Of a DNA stretch of 47,985 bases, positions 34,361-43,243 are shown piece by piece. A program made the translations under genes and the position numbers. This stretch comes from SAR116 cluster bacterium AG-325-F22 (GTDB taxonomy: Bacteria > Pseudomonadota > Alphaproteobacteria > Puniceispirillales > Marisalimonadaceae): contig QBYJ01000008.1 of the NCBI GenBank assembly GCA_003282885.1, positions 1 to 47,985 of the forward strand, read 5' to 3'. Position 1 is the first letter of the stretch; each line of letters begins with the position of its first letter. The notes beneath the pieces were generated by a model. That model was given only the letters and a program-made list of their open reading frames with translations, searched no databases and was not told the DNA's origin.

Positions 34361-35344
34361 ATGAATGACCCAAGACTAGATTATGCTAATGAGTTCCCGG
34401 TAGAATTAACTGCTCCTGACATATCAAGTTATAAAAAAACTAATACAGGAGTCGACTATATATTATCACTTGATAGTGGTATGAGTGGTCCTCATGTTTT
34501 TATATCTTCAATAGTACATGGGAATGAGCCTTGTGGAGCTATTGCTTTAGATTGGTTTTTAAAAAATAATTTTAGACCTAAGTCAGGTAAATTAACTCTA
34601 GGTTTCATGAATGTTGAAGCTTATTTTGCTTTTGATCCCAAAAATCCAAATAGAACTAGATGGGTTGATGAAGATTTTAACAGATTATGGGCAGATGGTG
34701 TCTTGGAAGATACTTCCAGAAAAAAGACTAGTGAATTTTTTAGAGCAAATGAAGTCAAGAGCATAGTATCACAAGCTGATTATTTATTAGATATTCACTC
34801 AATGCAAAAACCATGTGTTCCACTTATGATGGCGGGTACATTAGAAAAAGGTATTAACTTTGCTAAATCTGTTGGAATGAGCATGCCTATTATTTCTGAC
34901 ACAGGCCATAAAGAGGGTATGAGAATGAGAGATTACTTGGACTTTTCAAGAAAAGAGAGTAATAAAAATGCACTCCTAGTTGAATGTGGTCAACATTGGG
35001 AAAAACTGTCTGAAAGAATAGCAATTGAAACTCTCATAAGATTTCTTAGAAGCACAACCACTATGGATAAAAAATTTGGTGATGAGTTTCTAAATGAATT
35101 AAAGCCTAAAAAATTTCAAAAAGAGGTTTATCGGGTAGGAGAAATTATCACTATAAAGACAGATAAATTTAAATTTTCTAGTGACTGGCAAGGCTTTGAA
35201 GTTCTTAAAAAAGGGACTGTTATTGGTAAAGATGACCAGGAGTTTGTTTATGCTCCATATGACGAAACAATTTTAATAATGCCTACTAAAAGGTTATTTA
35301 AAGGTAAAACGGCTGTTAGGTTAGCATACAGAATTGAAGATTAA
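34361..35344 (+). CDS. Succinylglutamate desuccinylase/aspartoacylase family (M14-like) hydrolase
   Basis: 327 residues. Zinc ligands: His and Glu in VHGNEPCGAI and His in LLDIHSMQKP. Conserved WVDEDFNRLW (usually D-x-N-R) and LLVECGQHW near the C-terminal catalytic Glu. The family deacylates N-acyl amino acids (N-succinylglutamate, N-acetylaspartate, N-acetyl-diaminobutyrate). Its operon with the formylglutamate amidohydrolase-like and transporter ATPase suggests import and deacylation of N-acyl amino acids. It converges on dppC with 15 bases between stops. Confidence 0.87.
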   Translation: MNDPRLDYANEFPVELTAPDISSYKKTNTGVDYILSLDSGMSGPHVFISSIVHGNEPCGAIALDWFLKNNFRPKSGKLTLGFMNVEAYFAFDPKNPNRTRWVDEDFNRLWADGVLEDTSRKKTSEFFRANEVKSIVSQADYLLDIHSMQKPCVPLMMAGTLEKGINFAKSVGMSMPIISDTGHKEGMRMRDYLDFSRKESNKNALLVECGQHWEKLSERIAIETLIRFLRSTTTMDKKFGDEFLNELKPKKFQKEVYRVGEIITIKTDKFKFSSDWQGFEVLKKGTVIGKDDQEFVYAPYDETILIMPTKRLFKGKTAVRLAYRIED

Positions 35345-35359
35345 ACAATTATTTGTTTT

Positions 35360-36238
35360 TTAATGAAGTCGAGGATTAAACATATCTCTTAAATGGTCTC
35401 CAACTAAGTTTATGGAAGCAACGGTAATGAGTAGCGCCACACCGGGAAAGATGCTAATCCAATAATCACCGCTATACATATATTCAAATCCATTACCAAT
35501 AAGAAGACCCAAAGAAGGCTCTGTAATAGGTAATCCGAGCCCAAGAAAACTTAGCGTTGCTTCCAATGAAATAGCATGAGCTGTTTGAAGAGTACCAACA
35601 ACAATTAGCGGTGCCATACAATTTGGTAGAATATGTTTAAACATAATCCTAGTATTACTAAAAGCTAAACATCTAGCTGCATCAACATATTCTTTATTTA
35701 ACTCTACTAAAGCACTCGAACGAGCAGTTCTTGCATAATAGGCCCATTGGACTAAAATTAATGCAATAATAGTTTTTTCAACTCCTTTTCCAAAAGCAGC
35801 TAGAATTATCAAAGCAACTAAAATTGAGGGAAAACTTAGTTGAATATCAACTATCCTCATAACTACAGATTCATATTTTCCTCCAAAAAAAGCTGCTGAA
35901 ATTCCAAAAAAAGATCCAATAATAAGAGCAAAAATGCCTGAAAGCACACCAACGCCTAGACTAACACGTAAACCATAGAATATAGCAGAAACCATATCTC
36001 TTCCAGCTCCGTCGGTGCCAAGTAAAAAATAATTTCCAGAAAAGTCTTCTGAAAAAGGGGCTAGCCTACTGTTCATTATACTTACAGTATTTAGATCATA
36101 TGGGTCAGTTGGTGATACTAAAGGTGCAAAAACAGCAACAAATAAAATTAACATAAAAATTATTAAAGATACTACAGCAACTTTATTGGATGAAAAATCT
36201 TTCCAAAACTCTTTGATTTTTTTAATTTTGGGGTTCAT
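35360..36238 (-). CDS. dppC: Dipeptide/oligopeptide ABC transporter permease (DppC-like)
   Basis: 292 residues. N-terminal cytoplasmic region, then six helices, with the OppC-type opening VAVVSLIIFMLILFVAVFAP followed by LVSPTDPYDLN and GTDGAGRDMVSAIFYGLRVS. The EAA loop is DAARCLAFSNTRIMFKHILP. The start overlaps the dppB stop (ATGA) for coupled translation. Together with DppB, the fused ATPase and the binding protein it completes one importer. Confidence 0.93.
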   Translation of the reverse strand: MNPKIKKIKEFWKDFSSNKVAVVSLIIFMLILFVAVFAPLVSPTDPYDLNTVSIMNSRLAPFSEDFSGNYFLLGTDGAGRDMVSAIFYGLRVSLGVGVLSGIFALIIGSFFGISAAFFGGKYESVVMRIVDIQLSFPSILVALIILAAFGKGVEKTIIALILVQWAYYARTARSSALVELNKEYVDAARCLAFSNTRIMFKHILPNCMAPLIVVGTLQTAHAISLEATLSFLGLGLPITEPSLGLLIGNGFEYMYSGDYWISIFPGVALLITVASINLVGDHLRDMFNPRLH

Positions 36239-37212
36239 TGACTGTCACCTTTAATTCTCACTCTAGGGTCTAAAAATGTATAAAGAATATCGACAATAAG
36301 GTTTAAAAAAACAAAAAATGTTACAATTATCATCAGATAAGCGACAATAACTGGTCTATCTAGATTATAAATTGAGTCAATGATTAGTTTACCCATTCCA
36401 GGCCACGCAAATACTGTTTCAGTAACAGTTGAAAATGCGATTAGTGATCCAAATTCAAGTCCAACGACTGTTACAATTGGAATTAGAATATTCTTTAGTA
36501 TATGTACTAAAACTATTCTTTTTTCAGACAAACCTTTTGATCGAGCAAAAGTAATATAATCTTGAAGAATTATTTCTCTCGTTCCAGCTCTAGTTAAGCG
36601 GATCACCGACGAAATTTTAAATAATGCTAAATTCAAAGCAGGTAGAAAAACGTGTGACAACCCATTTAAGGTAAATAAAGAGCTATTAATCCCTAAAAAA
36701 GTACCAATTTCACCTCTTCCAGTTGATGGTAACCATCCAAGATGGACTGCAAAAATCATAATAAAGATAATGCCCACCCAAAATGTTGGCATTGAAAAAC
36801 CTAAAATTGAACCACCCATTATTATTTTACTAGTTTTACTCTCTGGCTTATAGCCTGCATAGATACCAAGAGGTATTGCTATGACAAGTGAAATAAAAAG
36901 AGAAAATAATGCTAATTCTAGTGTCGCGGGCATTCTTTGAATAATCAGTTTCAATGCTGGTTCACCAAAAATAAATGAATCACCAAGATCCCCTTTAAAA
37001 GCATTTACTAAGAAATACCAATATTGTTCTGTAACAGGTCTATCTAATCCTAACTCTCTAATAACTCTTTCTACTTCGGCTTGGTCAGCTTCGGGGTTAA
37101 TCAGCATTTCAACTGGATCCCCAACTAGATTAACCCCCCCAAATACCAAGAGTGACATTATAAATAATACGAGCACACTCTGGGCTAATCTTGTAAATAT
37201 AAAAGGGGTCAT
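36235..37212 (-). CDS. dppB: Dipeptide/oligopeptide ABC transporter permease (DppB-like)
   Basis: 325 residues. Opening MTPFIFTRLAQSVLVLFIMS is the standard DppB first helix; LIQxxxA-type domain plus RAGTREIILQDYITFARSKG then LSEKRIVLVHILKN give the EAA coupling loop. TGA stop overlaps the dppC start. It is preceded by the hairpin after the binding-protein gene, so permease expression is likely lower than that of the binding protein. Confidence 0.94.
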   Translation of the reverse strand: MTPFIFTRLAQSVLVLFIMSLLVFGGVNLVGDPVEMLINPEADQAEVERVIRELGLDRPVTEQYWYFLVNAFKGDLGDSFIFGEPALKLIIQRMPATLELALFSLFISLVIAIPLGIYAGYKPESKTSKIIMGGSILGFSMPTFWVGIIFIMIFAVHLGWLPSTGRGEIGTFLGINSSLFTLNGLSHVFLPALNLALFKISSVIRLTRAGTREIILQDYITFARSKGLSEKRIVLVHILKNILIPIVTVVGLEFGSLIAFSTVTETVFAWPGMGKLIIDSIYNLDRPVIVAYLMIIVTFFVFLNLIVDILYTFLDPRVRIKGDSQ

Positions 37213-37230
37213 GTTTTCATCATTAAATTA

Positions 37231-37260
37231 AAAAAAACCAGAGCAGTTATGCTCTGGTTT
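37231..37260 (-). terminator. Intercistronic terminator-like hairpin after peptide binding-protein gene
   Basis: AAACCAGAGC (37235-37244) and GCTCTGGTTT (37251-37260) make a perfect 10-bp stem with loop AGTTAT. On the minus strand the stem is followed by a run of seven Ts, the layout of a Rho-independent terminator. It lies between the binding protein stop and the dppB start on the same strand, so it probably ends most transcripts while some read through. Confidence 0.8.
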
Positions 37261-37272
37261 AAATTGTTCTAA

Positions 37273-38862
37273 TTAATTACACTTTACGTAAGTTGCAATA
37301 GTTCTCTCATCTGTTCGAGGAGTGTAGCTACAGCCGGATTTAGATGCCCAAGTATTCATTTGATAATGTATTGGGATAACACCATAATTTTGACCTACCG
37401 CTACTTCCGTTGCTTCAGCAAGAAGTTTTCCTCTTGCATCAGAATCAACGGTTCCAAGAGCTTCTTGAACTAGTTTGTCGACAACAGGATCAGAATGCCT
37501 TCCTCTATTGGCTCTTCCCATTCCTATAGACTTATCATAAGTATGCAAAAGTGCTCTCAAAGGAGATGAAGCTTCTCCAGAACCAGCCCCCCATCCAAGA
37601 ACCATAAAACTGAATTCTGGACTTTTATTAGGACCACCACGTGATGCTCTTTTGAAATAGACAGCTTTTGGCATTGTTTCAACTTTTGCTTTAATACCAA
37701 TTCTAGAGAACATTTGAGCTAAAGCTTCTGCAATTTTAGCATCATTAATGTATCTATCATTTGGTCCATGAATTGTCATTTCAAAACCATTGCCATAACC
37801 AGCTTCCTTCAAAAGCATTTTTGCTGTATCTGGATCATAAGGATCAGGTTTCATTTTTGTTGAAACTCCATGAAAACCTGCAGGTAATAATTGGCCTGCT
37901 TTAACAGCTATACCTTCCATTACCTTTGCAACCATTGCGTCACGATTAATTGCTAATGATAAAGCTTTCCTAACTCTAACATCCATTAATGGGTTTTTAA
38001 TTTTTCCGCCACCAATGGCAGCGATGTGAGGTGAATCTTCTCTGAATTGGTCCATATGTAAATAAATAACACGGTTAGATGGACCACTATTTAATTTAAT
38101 TGTAGGATTTTTTTTCATTTTTCCAACATTCAAAGGAGGAACGTTGTCAATAAAATCAACATCCTTTGCTAATAGTGCAGCTATTCTGGCTGGACCAGAT
38201 TTAATAGGCTTAAAAAGTACATTTTCAAACTGTGCCATTCCAGTACCGGCTCCATGATAAGCTTTATTAGCTTTTAGGACAATCTTATCACCAGGCACCC
38301 ATTCAACAAATTTGTAAGGCCCAGTTCCTATAGCAGCTTTTCCACTATTGTAGTCACCTGTAGTAGCACCTTCACCATTTTTCTTTGAAATAATCTTAAC
38401 AGTCATTATGTCATTAGGCATTAGAGGATAGGGCTTTTTTGTTTTAATATGTATAGTATGACTATCTATTTTAATAAACTCTTTCCCTTTTAAATAAGTA
38501 CCAAATCCTGACGGAGATTTTGGGACATTTTGTGCTCTCTCAGCAGTAAATATAACATCGTCAGCTGTAAAATCACTGCCGTCATGAAATTTTACACCCT
38601 TTCTAAGTTTAAATTCCCATGTTGTATCATTTATAGGCTTCCATGACGTAGCTAAGTCAGGATAGTGTTGTTGGTTTTCGTCTGATCCAACTAAAGTTCC
38701 GTAAATATGTGTTGCGAAAGCGTTATTAGGACCAAGATTATGGTAATGTGGATCAATTGAGCTAGGCTCAGATTTTAATCCAACAGTAAGATCTTTTGCC
38801 ATAGCCACAGTAGACAAAAGACAACTTATCATCACTATAAAAAGTCTGTTGATTAATTTCAT
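37273..38862 (-). CDS. Peptide/nickel-type ABC transporter substrate-binding protein (SBP_bac_5)
   Basis: 529 residues. Signal peptide LINRLFIVMISCLLSTVAMA, then the family opening LTVGLKSEPSSIDPHYHNLG, LATSWKPINDTTWEFKLRKG, VKFHDGSDFTADDVIFTAER, GTGPYKFVEWVPGDKIVLKA and VRKALSLAINRDAM. Class 5 binding proteins carry peptides, N-acyl amino acids, opines or glutathione. It feeds DppBC and the fused ATPase. The neighbouring deacylases suggest an acylated amino acid or short peptide ligand. Confidence 0.94.
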   Translation of the reverse strand: MKLINRLFIVMISCLLSTVAMAKDLTVGLKSEPSSIDPHYHNLGPNNAFATHIYGTLVGSDENQQHYPDLATSWKPINDTTWEFKLRKGVKFHDGSDFTADDVIFTAERAQNVPKSPSGFGTYLKGKEFIKIDSHTIHIKTKKPYPLMPNDIMTVKIISKKNGEGATTGDYNSGKAAIGTGPYKFVEWVPGDKIVLKANKAYHGAGTGMAQFENVLFKPIKSGPARIAALLAKDVDFIDNVPPLNVGKMKKNPTIKLNSGPSNRVIYLHMDQFREDSPHIAAIGGGKIKNPLMDVRVRKALSLAINRDAMVAKVMEGIAVKAGQLLPAGFHGVSTKMKPDPYDPDTAKMLLKEAGYGNGFEMTIHGPNDRYINDAKIAEALAQMFSRIGIKAKVETMPKAVYFKRASRGGPNKSPEFSFMVLGWGAGSGEASSPLRALLHTYDKSIGMGRANRGRHSDPVVDKLVQEALGTVDSDARGKLLAEATEVAVGQNYGVIPIHYQMNTWASKSGCSYTPRTDERTIATYVKCN

Positions 38863-38926
38863 TTTTCCCTCCTGAAATTCTATATTAAAAAAACTTTGTA
38901 GTAAAAATGGAATAGAGTCAAAATAA

Positions 38927-38944
38927 AAGATATAAGTATATCTT
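38927..38944. promoter_or_regulatory. 18-bp perfect palindrome upstream of peptide binding-protein gene
   Basis: AAGATATA (38927-38934), AG, TATATCTT (38937-38944) is a perfect dyad in the 151-bp gap between the divergent binding-protein and alpha/beta hydrolase genes, 65 bp upstream of the former. It is a reasonable operator for a dimeric repressor, though AT-rich palindromes arise easily by chance in this genome. Confidence 0.35.
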
Positions 38945-39013
38945 AATAATACCTTTAACTTTTTTTAAATTCACTCATAGAGTAATTTTATTTTAATTTT
39001 TGGAGTTATTCAT

Positions 39014-39838
39014 TTGCATTTTACAGAAATAATAAATCAATTGCCGCGATTAAAAATATTTAAGGACAACACATACAATATACAAATTTCTTACAGATAC
39101 CAAAAATTTAATGAAGAAATTCCAATATTATTTCTACATGGATTTAATGGAAATAGTAAAAGTTGGGCATATCAATTTCATTATTTTAAAGGTAGAAGAT
39201 CAGTTATAGCTATTGATGCGCCAGGTTTTGGTCAGTCTGATCCTTCAGATTTAGATATGTTGTCTATATCAAATATTGTTTATAACTTATTAAAAAGTAT
39301 AGATGTTACAAAGTGTGATCTAGTTGGTCATTCAATGGGCGGAATGCTTGCTCAAATAGTTGCATCAAAACATAGCAAATTAATTAATAAGGTAATTCTA
39401 TCTTGTACTCATAAAGGTTATGCGATGCCCGTAGGAAGTTGTCTGAGAGATCCATATAAATTAAGGCTAGAAGAGCGAAAACAAATGTCAAATAAAGAAT
39501 TTGGTCAATTAAGAATCCAAAAAATGTTACCTGAATTAAAAAATACAGAGATCTTCAATTTTTTATCTTTAATAAGTGAAGAAATTACGGAAGGTTCTAT
39601 CAAATCTGGTGGAATGGCCATGCAGACCTTAGATACAACAGATTATTTATCAAATCTTAAACAAGATTGTCTTATATTAAAGGGTTCAAGAGACATTGTT
39701 GTATCTAAAGAACGTTCTTATCAGTTAGAAAATTTATTGAGGCACGCAAAAATTAAAGAAATACCTAATGTTGGACATGCACCTTATTGTGAAGATACAA
39801 AAACTTTCAACGCCGAAGTGGAAAATTTTTTCCAATAA
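39014..39838 (+). CDS. Alpha/beta-fold hydrolase
   Basis: 274 residues from TTG 39014, preceded by TTTTTGGAG. Motifs: FLHGFNGNSKSWAYQF (oxyanion loop), IAIDAPGFGQSDPSD, nucleophile elbow LVGHSMGGMLAQ (Ser about 108), acid SRDIVVSKER and late His in VGHAPYCED. Close to 3-oxoadipate enol-lactonase/haloalkane-type esterases; the substrate is not assignable. Stop and the next ATG overlap (TAATG), so it is coupled to an MFS transporter. Confidence 0.85.
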   Translation: MHFTEIINQLPRLKIFKDNTYNIQISYRYQKFNEEIPILFLHGFNGNSKSWAYQFHYFKGRRSVIAIDAPGFGQSDPSDLDMLSISNIVYNLLKSIDVTKCDLVGHSMGGMLAQIVASKHSKLINKVILSCTHKGYAMPVGSCLRDPYKLRLEERKQMSNKEFGQLRIQKMLPELKNTEIFNFLSLISEEITEGSIKSGGMAMQTLDTTDYLSNLKQDCLILKGSRDIVVSKERSYQLENLLRHAKIKEIPNVGHAPYCEDTKTFNAEVENFFQ

Positions 39839-41037
39839 TGACTGCCTTATCAAACAAGCCTTTTACCTTATATTTTCTCAGTAATACAATTGCCCTATTA
39901 GGCCTTTGGATACAAAAAATTGGAGTTGGTTGGCTTACATGGGAAATTACCGAGTCAACTTTTTGGACAAGTTTTGTTACTTTAGCTTTGATGGCTCCAG
40001 CAGGAGTTATAGGTCCTCTATTTGCTGTTTTTGCCGAAAATTGGAATATGAGAACAGCAAGTATTATATTGAAAGTGCTAATGTTTATGACTGGAGGTAT
40101 AATCTGGTTTTTGCAGTATTTAGATATGCACTCGCTTTTTACTTTAGCTTCTTTATCAATTTTACAAGGTTTATTAAGCGCATGTTATCATCCAGTAAGA
40201 CTGGTTTTTGTGTCTATAGTTGTTCCTAGAAATTTGTTATCCAGTGCAGTAGGGCTTAATTCAGCCTCTTTTAATGGATCCAGAGTTGTAGGGCCAGCTT
40301 TTGCTGGTGTCACAATAGCTTTGTTTAACCTCGAAACAACTTTTTTTATTGCCATGCTTACTTATATTCCACTCATTCCAGTTTTAATTTATATGCCGCT
40401 TAGAGATCGAGTTAAATCCTCAAGTACACATGATAATTTTCTCAAACGTTTGTTAGAGGGTGGAAAAGTAGCATTGAAAACTCCAATTATAGCCAGGGGT
40501 TTATTTGTAGTTTTTATCAGTGCATTCTTTGTACGTGGAATGCTTGAGATACAACCTACTATTGCAGGAGAAATTTTAGATAAAGGTAGTATTGGATTGT
40601 CTTTAATCACAGCAACTGCTGGATTTGGAGCTTTACTTGCTTCTATCTGGATAGGTTTGCGAACTAATACTGAAGTAAAAATTGAAACTAAATTGGTCCC
40701 AATGTTAACTCTAGGAATAGTAGTAAGTTTCATACTTGGTTTTATCTCAGAAATGTACTTAATGGCATTTGGTTTTACAATTGTTGGCTTTACTACGACA
40801 GTTGTAGGTATTGGCACTCAAACAGTTATACAATTAGAGGTTGATGAAATTTATCGAGCCAGGGTTTTAACTTGGTGGTCCAGTGTTTCTTTTGGTTCTC
40901 TTACAATTGGGGGAATATTGTTGGGTCTTGCAGGGGAATTTATCCCTCTGAATGTTGGTATGATGATAATGCCAATTCTAGGATACCTAATATTTAAATT
41001 AGTAGTGTATTCTCATTTTAAAAACAACTTTATGTAG
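39838..41037 (+). CDS. MFS transporter (MFS_3/EntS-like)
   Basis: 399 residues with about twelve helices. The opening FTLYFLSNTIALLGLWIQKI followed by GVGWLTWEITES is typical of the MFS_3 group that includes EntS and macrolide-type exporters. LNSASFNGSRVVGPAFAG matches the conserved helix-5 region. It is translationally coupled to the alpha/beta hydrolase. It could export or import the hydrolase substrate or product. It converges with an EamA gene, overlapping by eight bases. Confidence 0.86.
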   Translation: MTALSNKPFTLYFLSNTIALLGLWIQKIGVGWLTWEITESTFWTSFVTLALMAPAGVIGPLFAVFAENWNMRTASIILKVLMFMTGGIIWFLQYLDMHSLFTLASLSILQGLLSACYHPVRLVFVSIVVPRNLLSSAVGLNSASFNGSRVVGPAFAGVTIALFNLETTFFIAMLTYIPLIPVLIYMPLRDRVKSSSTHDNFLKRLLEGGKVALKTPIIARGLFVVFISAFFVRGMLEIQPTIAGEILDKGSIGLSLITATAGFGALLASIWIGLRTNTEVKIETKLVPMLTLGIVVSFILGFISEMYLMAFGFTIVGFTTTVVGIGTQTVIQLEVDEIYRARVLTWWSSVSFGSLTIGGILLGLAGEFIPLNVGMMIMPILGYLIFKLVVYSHFKNNFM

Positions 41038-41917
41038 TTTTTTTTATTTTAGCTTCCCTTTTAAAAATATATAAACCTGAAATAGTTATTATAATTCCAC
41101 CTAATATTGTTGAGAAAATTGGATATGTATTCCAAATCAAAAAATCAAAAATTATCGCCCAAATAATTCCTGTATAATTAAATGGACTGACTATTGACGC
41201 AGGAGCTTTCTGAAGAGCGTAAGTCATTAATAGTTGTGTTAAAAAGGCAGAAACGCCTAAACCAATAAACAATAACATCACTTCTATAGATGGCTGTTTC
41301 CAAAAAAATGGTTGAAAAAATGAAGTTACGATTACGCTGACTAACATAAAAAAAAATACTGTTTTAACTGGATGTTCAGTAGTACCAAGCAATCTTAAAA
41401 AAACAATGGTTGTAGACCACATAAGAGTTCCAATTAACGCATAAATAGAGGCTATGGCAATTTGTCCGGTTGGATTTATAGCTATGATGACACCTAAAAA
41501 GCCAATAAAAATTGCCGTCCATCTTCGCCAACCTATAGTTTCTTTTAGAAAAAAAATTGCAAAAATACATGCAAAAATAGGGACTGCTTGAGAGATAACA
41601 GTTACATCTGCTACTGGAAGTCTTTGAAAAGCTAGGAAGAACATTATATTGCCAATAAGACCTGCAATTCCTCTAAAAAAATGTGTCTTTGGTTTTTTAG
41701 TTTTAAGAAAATTAAATCCACCTAATTTGTAGATAATAGGTGACAATAGAATTAAAACTACGATTGCTCTTGCAAAAGCAATTTGAACTGGGTGGTATTC
41801 TATACCAATTAACTTTGCTTGGACACTCATAATAGTGACACATAAAACAGCTAAAATCATAGCTGCAATAGCTTTAAAATTGTCGTTCATATTTTTATAA
41901 ATACTAGCTATTCGCAA
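41030..41917 (-). CDS. EamA/DMT-family transporter
   Basis: 295 residues, ten predicted helices; second EamA repeat starts near IASIYALIGTLMWSTTIVFL. FARAIVVLILLSP and FLAFQRLPVADVTVISQAVP are common in the alphaproteobacterial DMT branch. Starts one base after the stop of the MFS gene upstream on the same strand; a downstream ATG (MNDNFKAIAAM) is an alternative start with a more usual N-terminus. The substrate is unknown. Confidence 0.86.
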   Translation of the reverse strand: MRIASIYKNMNDNFKAIAAMILAVLCVTIMSVQAKLIGIEYHPVQIAFARAIVVLILLSPIIYKLGGFNFLKTKKPKTHFFRGIAGLIGNIMFFLAFQRLPVADVTVISQAVPIFACIFAIFFLKETIGWRRWTAIFIGFLGVIIAINPTGQIAIASIYALIGTLMWSTTIVFLRLLGTTEHPVKTVFFFMLVSVIVTSFFQPFFWKQPSIEVMLLFIGLGVSAFLTQLLMTYALQKAPASIVSPFNYTGIIWAIIFDFLIWNTYPIFSTILGGIIITISGLYIFKREAKIKKTT

Positions 41918-41918
41918 T

Positions 41919-43196
41919 TTATTTTTGGTTTCGCATATCTGTAAGCTTTTGCGATTCTCTTAAAAAGAAAAAACATAAAAAAGCTGATAAGAAAGGGTAT
42001 AGTGCTGATAATCTAATAGTAAATAATAAGTCATATCCTAAGTCCATTGCCAAAGCAAATGGCATTGCTCCAATAGATGCACCTACGACTAGAACCATTT
42101 GACCTGTTCCTTGGATACTTCCGACATGAAGTCGGCCAAAATATCTTGGCCATATATATCCAAATAATGCTAAATTAAAAGCATTATTAATTCCAAAAAT
42201 TACTGAATATATAATTGCAAAAGTGATGTTTGATGAAAAAGTAATAAAAATTAAAGATGCAGTTGTTACTAGAAGAGATGTTCCAATTACATTATGTGTT
42301 TTAAATCTGTCTAAAAGTTTTCCAGCTAATGGGATAAATATAATCATAGTAATCATGGTAGGTATAAACAACGCAGCAGCTTCCCTGCTTGGGAGACTAA
42401 AATACTGATTTAATATTGTAACTTGGAAAAAATGGAGGGCAGTAACTAGAGAAGATATAGAAAAAAAAGAAAATGATAAAATATAAAAACTTTTTTCTTT
42501 AAGTGCCTCATTTAAATTTAAACCAAAAATTTTAGTGTTTTTATTGATTATCTTTTGTTTAATACCATCAGGTTTTTCATTTACATCTTCCGGTTTATCA
42601 ATAGCCAAAAATATCAATGGTGGAAGCATTAAAATCCATGTAGACAAACCTATAATTACCCATGCATTTCTCCAACCATAATTAGTAATTAAAAAGTCAG
42701 AAATAAGTGGATGTAATCCCATTGAAAAAGCAAAACCTAATCCCATTAAGCCAAGTGCAATACCACGTTTTTTATCAAACCACTGGGTAATAATATTTGC
42801 TGAACCTAACATTAAAGTTCCTTGACCAAAAAATCTTAAAAAACCAAATGCGACGGCTAACATTAAAAAGTTTGATGCCGCACCAAATACCAAACAACCA
42901 ATACCAAGAAATATTGTTGTATAAATTAGGATTATCCTAGGCCCGTACCTGTCAACTAATTTTCCTATTTGTGGAAGTAAAAAAGCGGCAAATAAAGTTG
43001 CAATCATGTAGGCAGTTGTAATAGATGTGCTAGAAATTTGTAAATCTTTAGATATTACTGGAATAAAAGGGCTGAATGTATGTGATTGACCGGCACCACT
43101 AGTGAAAATACCGAGGCTGCCAATCCCAACAATTGTCCAACCATAAAAAAATTTTTGATTAACTTTATTGTAGATCAGTTTGTTTATATACAACAT
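41919..43196 (-). CDS. MFS transporter (OFA/MCT-like)
   Basis: 425 residues, twelve helices. YGWTIVGIGSLGIFTSGAGQ, FGFLRFFGQGTLMLGSANII and WFDKKRGIALGLMGLGFAFS are typical of the oxalate/formate antiporter and monocarboxylate-porter group. A large central loop (about 205-230) separates the halves. It may carry a monocarboxylate. Followed directly by the EamA gene with one base between, so they likely share a transcript. Confidence 0.87.
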   Translation of the reverse strand: MLYINKLIYNKVNQKFFYGWTIVGIGSLGIFTSGAGQSHTFSPFIPVISKDLQISSTSITTAYMIATLFAAFLLPQIGKLVDRYGPRIILIYTTIFLGIGCLVFGAASNFLMLAVAFGFLRFFGQGTLMLGSANIITQWFDKKRGIALGLMGLGFAFSMGLHPLISDFLITNYGWRNAWVIIGLSTWILMLPPLIFLAIDKPEDVNEKPDGIKQKIINKNTKIFGLNLNEALKEKSFYILSFSFFSISSLVTALHFFQVTILNQYFSLPSREAAALFIPTMITMIIFIPLAGKLLDRFKTHNVIGTSLLVTTASLIFITFSSNITFAIIYSVIFGINNAFNLALFGYIWPRYFGRLHVGSIQGTGQMVLVVGASIGAMPFALAMDLGYDLLFTIRLSALYPFLSAFLCFFFLRESQKLTDMRNQK

Positions 43197-43243
43197 CCCA
43201 GGATAATATAGTAAATTAATATGTTAATCATTATAATATTTTC

